Shown here piece by piece: positions 59,803 through 64,000 of a DNA stretch of 64,000 nucleotides (positions are counted from its first letter, which is position 1; every line of letters begins with the position of its first letter). The notes beneath the pieces are model-generated. The model did not search any database, had not been told where the DNA came from, and worked only from the letters and a program-made list of their open reading frames with translations. A program made the translations under genes and the position numbers. Origin of the DNA: Leeuwenhoekiella polynyae (lineage in GTDB: Bacteria > Bacteroidota > Bacteroidia > Flavobacteriales > Flavobacteriaceae); NCBI RefSeq assembly GCF_004104075.1, contig NZ_QOVK01000003.1, positions 124,001-188,000 on the forward strand, read 5' to 3'.

Positions 59803-61320
59803 ATGAATAAGAAAGTAATTTTAATGATCCTCGATGGATGGGGATTTGCACCTAATAAAGAAGTTTCTGCCGTAGATCAGGCCAATACCCCCTTCATTGA
59901 TTCACTCTATAACAAATACCCACACGCACAGTTGCTAACCCACGGAGGCAATGTAGGTTTACCTGATGGCCAAATGGGAAACAGCGAAGTGGGTCATATG
60001 AATCTGGGTGCCGGTCGTATCGTATATCAGGATTTTGCTAAAATCAATAAAGCGCTTTACGACAATACACTTAAAGATCAAAAAGAGCTTAAAGATGCCT
60101 TTGCATATGCGAAAGCAAACAAAAAACCCATACACTTATTGGGTCTGGTTTCAGATGGTGGGGTTCACGCCCACATTAACCATGCTAAAGGCTTAATTGA
60201 AGCTGCAAATCAGGCAGGCGTTGCAGAGGTTTACATCCATGCATTTACAGATGGTCGTGATGTAGATCCACAAAGCGGTGCTGGTTTTATTGAAGATTTA
60301 AACGATTATGCAGCTAACAACGGAGCCAAATTGGCCAGTATTACCGGTCGCTATTTTGCTATGGACCGCGATACCCGCTGGGAGCGTGTGAAGAAAGCCT
60401 ATGACGCTGCTGTACATGGGATAGGTACCAAAACCACAGATCCGGTAAGCGTGATCAAAGCTTCGTACAAAGAGGGCGTGACCGATGAGTTTCTAGAACC
60501 TATTGTAGTTACTGAAAATAACCAACCCGTTGCAACAATAAAAGACGGTGATGTGGTATTGTTCTTCAACTACCGTACCGACCGCGGGCGTGAATTGACG
60601 CGTATGTTATCTCAGGAAGATTTCCACGAACAAAACACGCATAAGCTGGACTTGTATTACGTCACGATGACCAACTACGATCAGACGTTTAAAAACATCC
60701 ACATTATTTTTGATAAAGACAACCTGACCAATACTTTGGGTGAGGTGGTTTCTAAAGCGGGTAAAAAACAAATCCGTATTGCAGAAACTGAAAAATATCC
60801 ACACGTTACCTTTTTCTTTTCAGGAGGTCGTGAGCAACCTTTTGAAGGAGAGACCCGTTTGATTGCAAAATCTCCGGATGTTGCAACGTACGATCTGCAG
60901 CCGGAAATGAGCGCTTATGAAGTGCGGGACAAAATTGTTGCCGAACTGAAAAAAGAAGAGGCAGACTTTGTATGCCTCAATTTTGCAAACCCGGATATGG
61001 TGGGGCATACCGGTATTCTGGAAGCCGCAGTAAAAGCTTGTGAAGCCGTAGATGCCTGTGCCAAAGACGTGATCGAAACCGGAATCGAACACGGTTACAG
61101 CAGCATTGTGATCGCCGATCACGGAAACTGTGAAACCATGGCAAACGAAGACGGTTCGCCAAACACAGCACACACCATCAACCCGGTACCCATTATTGTG
61201 GTAGATAACGACATCACAACTGTAAAAGATGGGATCTTAGGGGATGTGGCTCCAACCATCTTAGATATGCTAGGTGTAGATAAGCCGGCAGAAATGGATC
61301 AGAAAAGTCTGGTTAGCTAA
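59803..61320 (+). CDS. gpmI: 2,3-bisphosphoglycerate-independent phosphoglycerate mutase
   Basis: Glycolytic mutase of 505 residues, alkaline-phosphatase superfamily, using two Mn2+. Motifs: VILMILDGWGFAPN (metal ligand Asp), DGQMGNSEVGHMNLGAGR with the phospho-Ser, HAFTDGRDVDP, ITGRYFAMDRD, FNYRTDRGRELT, SGGREQPFEGETR, and C-terminal NFANPDMVGHTG, ADHGNCE. The family is usually about 510 residues, so complete. A -7 box is 21 nt upstream; it is followed by a lipoprotein gene after 12 nt. Confidence 0.96.
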   Translation: MNKKVILMILDGWGFAPNKEVSAVDQANTPFIDSLYNKYPHAQLLTHGGNVGLPDGQMGNSEVGHMNLGAGRIVYQDFAKINKALYDNTLKDQKELKDAFAYAKANKKPIHLLGLVSDGGVHAHINHAKGLIEAANQAGVAEVYIHAFTDGRDVDPQSGAGFIEDLNDYAANNGAKLASITGRYFAMDRDTRWERVKKAYDAAVHGIGTKTTDPVSVIKASYKEGVTDEFLEPIVVTENNQPVATIKDGDVVLFFNYRTDRGRELTRMLSQEDFHEQNTHKLDLYYVTMTNYDQTFKNIHIIFDKDNLTNTLGEVVSKAGKKQIRIAETEKYPHVTFFFSGGREQPFEGETRLIAKSPDVATYDLQPEMSAYEVRDKIVAELKKEEADFVCLNFANPDMVGHTGILEAAVKACEAVDACAKDVIETGIEHGYSSIVIADHGNCETMANEDGSPNTAHTINPVPIIVVDNDITTVKDGILGDVAPTILDMLGVDKPAEMDQKSLVS

Positions 61321-61332
61321 AAAACAAAAGCT

Positions 61333-61923
61333 ATGAACATGTACAAACTACCTCTGATTGCTTTGGCACTATGTGCTCTGGTAAGCTGTAAATCAAAAAG
61401 TACAGCGACTGCAACCCCCAAAGCTCCGGAAGCTCCTGTTGTTGCTGAAGCTCCTGAAAAACCGGAAGCTCCGGCAGTACAACAACCTCAAATGCTAACC
61501 GGAAAGACCGAACGTCAGGAGTTACAAACCGGAACTTTTGGCGAATGGTTTAATCCCTTCTACGCCTCGTACCGGGTTGACGAAGATCTTGTGAAGGAGC
61601 TTAAGCCTTTGCTCAAAGATGTAGACATCACCCTGTTTATGGGCACTTGGTGTGGCGACAGCAAACGGGAGACCCCACGTATCTACAAAATATTTGATGC
61701 GGTTGACAAAAGTGATGAGATAAAATTAATCACTGTAGACCGTAGCAAGAGCACGCCGCAAGGTCTGGAAGAAGGCAAAGACATCAAACGCGTCCCCACG
61801 CTTATTTTCAGCAAAGACGGGAAAGAACTGGGGCGTATTGTTGAGTACCCTATCGACAGTTTGGAAGCCGATATGCTCAAGATTCTAAAAGGCGAACCTT
61901 ACCAACACGCCTACGCAGATTAA
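61333..61923 (+). CDS. Thioredoxin-fold lipoprotein with a single active-site cysteine
   Basis: 196 residues: lipoprotein signal (LPLIALALCALVSC, Cys at residue 19), a proline/alanine/glutamate-rich linker (about 25-55) then a thioredoxin-like domain (about 80-190): DITLFMGTWCGDSKRETPRI. The motif that is CxxC in thioredoxins reads CGDS here, so only the first cysteine is kept; no other cysteine follows. It may work as a monothiol reductase/isomerase or glutathione-type adaptor in the periplasm. Followed by a terminator. Probably co-transcribed with gpmI. Confidence 0.82.
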   Translation: MNMYKLPLIALALCALVSCKSKSTATATPKAPEAPVVAEAPEKPEAPAVQQPQMLTGKTERQELQTGTFGEWFNPFYASYRVDEDLVKELKPLLKDVDITLFMGTWCGDSKRETPRIYKIFDAVDKSDEIKLITVDRSKSTPQGLEEGKDIKRVPTLIFSKDGKELGRIVEYPIDSLEADMLKILKGEPYQHAYAD

Positions 61924-61948
61924 AGTCCGTGCCGGACAACCAAAGATC

Positions 61949-61987
61949 TAAAAGCGACGACTCTCTACGAGTTGTCGCTTTTTTTAT
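61949..61987 (+). terminator. Intrinsic terminator of the gpmI/thioredoxin-fold operon
   Basis: Stem AAAAGCGACgACTC / GAGTtGTCGCTTTT with loop TCTAC and seven T, 25 nt after the stop. Confidence 0.9.
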
Positions 61988-62018
61988 AGGTTTTAAGGAA
62001 TACCCTAAAACCCTCTAA

Positions 62019-62282
62019 ATGGAAAGAACTACATTTAGCCTGATTAAAGAGGTTAACGATCTGTGTACAACCGCTTGCAAACATTTAAATATAATAGATA
62101 TAACAAAACTTGTTGTGTTATCCGTAAGTTGTGGTGCATTTAAGATGTACATATTTACAAGAAATAAAGAGTTGAACTTTTCAAAGGAAAACATTGAGTC
62201 ATTAACCAAAAGTGTGACTGAATTAAAGGACGTTTTGATCAAAATTGGAACAAGTGGAATTACTACATTATACTGGACATAG
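62019..62282 (+). CDS. Hypothetical protein at the left flank of the IS remnant
   Basis: 87 residues, not recognised. N-terminal helix-like ERTTFSLIKEVNDLCTTACK, hydrophobic middle (ITKLVVLSVSCGAFKMYIFT, about 28-47) and a charged amphipathic end (KENIESLTKSVTELKDVLIK). Three cysteines in the first half. The reading frame ends in the 7-bp inverted-repeat sequence ACTGGAC that also appears inverted at the right end of the IS. It may be a truncated gene or chance frame. Confidence 0.3.
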   Translation: MERTTFSLIKEVNDLCTTACKHLNIIDITKLVVLSVSCGAFKMYIFTRNKELNFSKENIESLTKSVTELKDVLIKIGTSGITTLYWT

Positions 62283-62291
62283 ATATGCAAT

Positions 62292-62501
62292 GTAGCACAG
62301 GTTTGTGAAGACTTAGATATATTACCTGCTGTTCTTTACCGTTGGCGTAAAGAGCAAAAGAATTATGGCAAGAATAGTTTTCCTGGTCGGGGTAATCCTA
62401 AAATGACTGATGAACAAAAAGAGATAGCTCGTTTAAAGAAACAGCTTAAAGAAGCCGAATTAGAACGTGATATCTTAAAAAAGGCGATTGGCATCTTTTA
62501 G
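62292..62501 (+). pseudogene. IS3-family orfA fragment (N-terminus missing)
   Basis: About 69 codons in frame: VAQVCEDLDILPAVLYRWRK, then KMTDEQKEIARLKKQLKEAE and LERDILKKAIGIF before a TAG. This is the helix-turn-helix/leucine-zipper part of IS3 orfA; the first 20-30 residues with the start codon are absent. The programmed -1 frameshift site AAAAAAG (62477-62483) lies just before the end in the correct reading phase (TTA AAA AAG). Confidence 0.8.
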
Positions 62502-62533
62502 TTCATTGTTTGTTATTTGATATAAAGGTATTC

Positions 62534-63444
62534 ATGAATGCTTTGCATTTCCGCGAGCGACAAGAAAAATATAGGTTCATAAAACAGCATCGTGAAATTT
62601 CCTGTTGAGAAGATGTGCACTATGTTAGCAGTAAGTAAAAGTGGTTATTACCACCGGTTGAAATCTGGTCCCAGCACCCTTTGGAAAGAAAATCAGAAGC
62701 TCTCTTCATTAATCAAAGGTATATTTGAAGACAGTCACCAGAGCTATGGAGCTCCTAGAATAAAAGCTGAATTGAAAGCTTTAGGTTTTAAGGTGTCAAA
62801 GCCACGGGTATCCCGTATGATAAAGGCAAACTACTTATATGTCAAGAGAAAGCAAAAGTTTAAAACAACCACCAATAGTAACCATAAATATCCCATAGCA
62901 CCAAACTTGTTGGACCAATGCTTTAATGTAGCAGGGCTAATCAAGTATAGGTAAGCGATATTACTTATGTTCAGACCAAACAAGGTTGGAGTTACACAGT
63001 GATCATTGATCTATTTAAGAGAAAAGTTATAGGATGGGCTTTAAGTGATACCCTAAATACCGAAGATACTGTTATAAAAGCCTGGCAAATGGCTATTAAA
63101 AATACCACACTCACACAACCTTTGATATTCCATTCAGACCAAGGTATTCAGTATGCCAGCCAAAGATTTACTAATCTACTTAAAAGCTATAATGGCCTGC
63201 TAACAATCTATGAGTCGGAAAGGAAACTATTGGGACAATGCCGTGGCGGAATCCTTTTTTAAATCTCTAAAAGTAGAGCGGGTATATTGGCATAAGTACA
63301 AGCTTAGATCACAGGCATAGTTATCTATCTATCTTTCAGTGGACAGAAACCTGGTACAATACCAGAAGAAGACATTCTTATTTAGGAAACAGAACCATTA
63401 AAGAATTTGAAATAGATAGGTGTAATCAAGAACTAGCAGCATAG
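62534..63444 (+). pseudogene. IS3-family orfB (DDE transposase) broken by multiple frameshifts
   Basis: Recognisable in three or more frames: MNALHFRERQEKYRFIKQHR (frame of the -1 shift), a break near 62600, then FPVEKMCTMLAVSKSGYYHR and FEDSHQSYGAPRIKAELKAL, a break near 62950, VSDITYVQTKQGWSYTVIID (DDE first Asp) and PLIFHSDQGIQYASQRFTNL (second Asp), a break near 63220, then [20 protein letters not shown] (Glu), and FQWTETWYNTRRRHSYLGNR to TAG 63442-63444. At least four shifts and a stop disable it. Confidence 0.85.
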
Positions 63445-63483
63445 TCACTCAACTTAAAGTCCAGTTTTTTGTTGCAAGTCCAG

Positions 63484-64000
63484 CTAATATTTTTTACTCT
63501 TTGGAGACTTTAGTTGAACTGTTTGATTGGTACTATTTGAAAAACAGACTTGGAATAAAAAGATTTAGATTATTCTTTTTTATTTCGGGCACATTTTTGA
63601 GCTGTCTCTATACTTTTTGGTCTTTTATGGCATATTTTTTATGGTCAGTATGGTAATCAAACTAGATACAAAATCCGCAACCATTGTCCAAGCCTCTAAT
63701 TCTCAAAAAAGGCTCCGATTCAAACCTCCCAAAGCCTCGGGATTATTCCGCCCTTGGTTTTTTTATGTAACTTTGTTTCTTGAGAGTCTGAAAAGATACT
63801 AGAAGGCAATACGAAAAACTGCTATCCCTATTATAGAAGCCTGAGTCCGTAAGCCAAAAACGGCCTTACGTATTTCCAAAAAAGGAAAAATCACCCTTTA
63901 CTTTCAACCTGTAACACGTTTTTAAAATAATCTGACAATACGAGTTCGCGCGGTTCGCGATCTGGAGCAAATTCCCTGATGCTTTAAAAAAGTTTTAGGA
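63484..64000. other. Region with no gene that I can support
   Basis: 517 bp right of the IS. It contains an AT-rich stretch with an open frame of 51 codons from a TTG (63501-63656) coding a hydrophobic segment with many aromatic residues, a TAACTTTG box (63768-63775), an imperfect hairpin CGTAAG-CTTACG (about 63848-63870), and on the minus strand a short open frame ending TGA at 63891-63893 that reads APDREPRELVLSDYFKNVLQ but meets a stop at 63984. I cannot assign any of these as genes. Confidence 0.4.

Larger units (their letters stand above)
62272..63483 (+). mobile_element. Degraded IS3-family insertion sequence
   Basis: Remnants of a two-gene IS3/IS150-like element: a truncated orfA (62292-62501), the A-AAA-AAG slippery heptamer at 62477-62483, and a frameshifted orfB (62534-63444). 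Possible terminal repeats ACTGGAC (62272-62278) and GTCCAGT (63459-63465); right end has two direct AAGTCCAG units (63457-63464 and 63476-63483). The left terminus and orfA start are deleted, so the boundaries are approximate. The element cannot encode active transposase. Confidence 0.75.

Noticed and set aside
63501-63656. 51-codon hydrophobic frame from a TTG right of the IS
   Set aside because: AT-rich, aromatic-rich and without similarity I recognise; frames of this kind arise by chance in AT-rich DNA.
63617-63802. 61-codon plus-strand frame at the right edge
   Set aside because: Basic, low-complexity translation without a pattern, partly overlapping the other weak frame.
63891-64000. 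Minus-strand frame reading APDREPRELVLSDYFKNVLQ before a stop
   Set aside because: It looks protein-like, but an in-frame stop lies 90 nt upstream at 63984-63986 and it has no start. It may be a repeat or a gene remnant; the next bases beyond the window are needed.
1-64000. CRISPR arrays, tRNA or rRNA genes
   Set aside because: No direct-repeat array with regular spacers and no cloverleaf or conserved rRNA sequence was seen on either strand.

Overview
The window looks like chromosomal DNA of a marine-type member of the Flavobacteriaceae (Bacteroidetes). This rests on low GC, start codons without Shine-Dalgarno sequences, several TAnnTTTG -7 promoter boxes, and family content typical of the group: a PorV/PorQ-like barrel, CarboxypepD_reg proteins, DUF4920, DUF4174, DUF6702, ribosomal protein THX and a cyclophilin-FKBP fusion. 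The genus cannot be fixed from the sequence. I found no rRNA, tRNA, CRISPR array, prophage or conjugative element. Most of the window is core genome, with one degraded IS3-family element at the right end.

Layout. 1-17.7 kb is housekeeping: recQ (cut by the window edge), an envelope block (kdsD-tatC-AhpD-like-lptB), a Nudix hydrolase, an exported DinB protein, pssA, a PorV-like barrel, mnmD-DUF4920, ilvE, a dual immunophilin, THX, yaaA, a LolD/MacB-type ATPase, a methyltransferase, an ABC-F ATPase and a MazG-like enzyme. 17.7-30.9 kb holds a membrane-anchored SRPBCC/GyrI-like protein, an MFS exporter behind a probable attenuator, a hydrolase-fold protein without its catalytic serine, lipA-gapdh, a TPR hybrid histidine kinase, lpxK, a Nif3 protein with its coiled-coil partner, and an msrA broken by one base.

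31-39 kb is a redox and light-repair region: old yellow enzyme, flavin reductase, a DUF2256 mini zinc finger, cryptochrome DASH, an iron-sulfur photolyase, two tiny envelope proteins, an aldo/keto reductase and an SDR. 39-47 kb has an ABC exporter, a beta-barrel protein, two pirins around a Bcr/CflA pump, a lipoprotein and another MFS protein. 47-51 kb is a kynurenine operon (kynU-kmo-O-methyltransferase) followed by a Tat pore subunit. 51-56 kb is an envelope block (M1 peptidase, DUF6702, two CarboxypepD_reg paralogues). 56-62 kb has dipeptidase E, three GNAT enzymes, a Tat-type M15 peptidase, an M48 protease, gpmI and a single-cysteine thioredoxin-fold lipoprotein. 62-64 kb is an IS3 remnant and sequence with little coding potential.

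The most promising signal is at 19112-19257: a 25-codon leader ORF with a Pro-Pro-Asp motif, an intrinsic terminator only 14 nt before the MFS start codon, and a leader segment lying exactly over the PPD codons that can pair 9 of 10 bases with the terminator's 5' arm. This is the layout of ribosome-mediated transcription attenuation. I found no clearly new multi-gene system.
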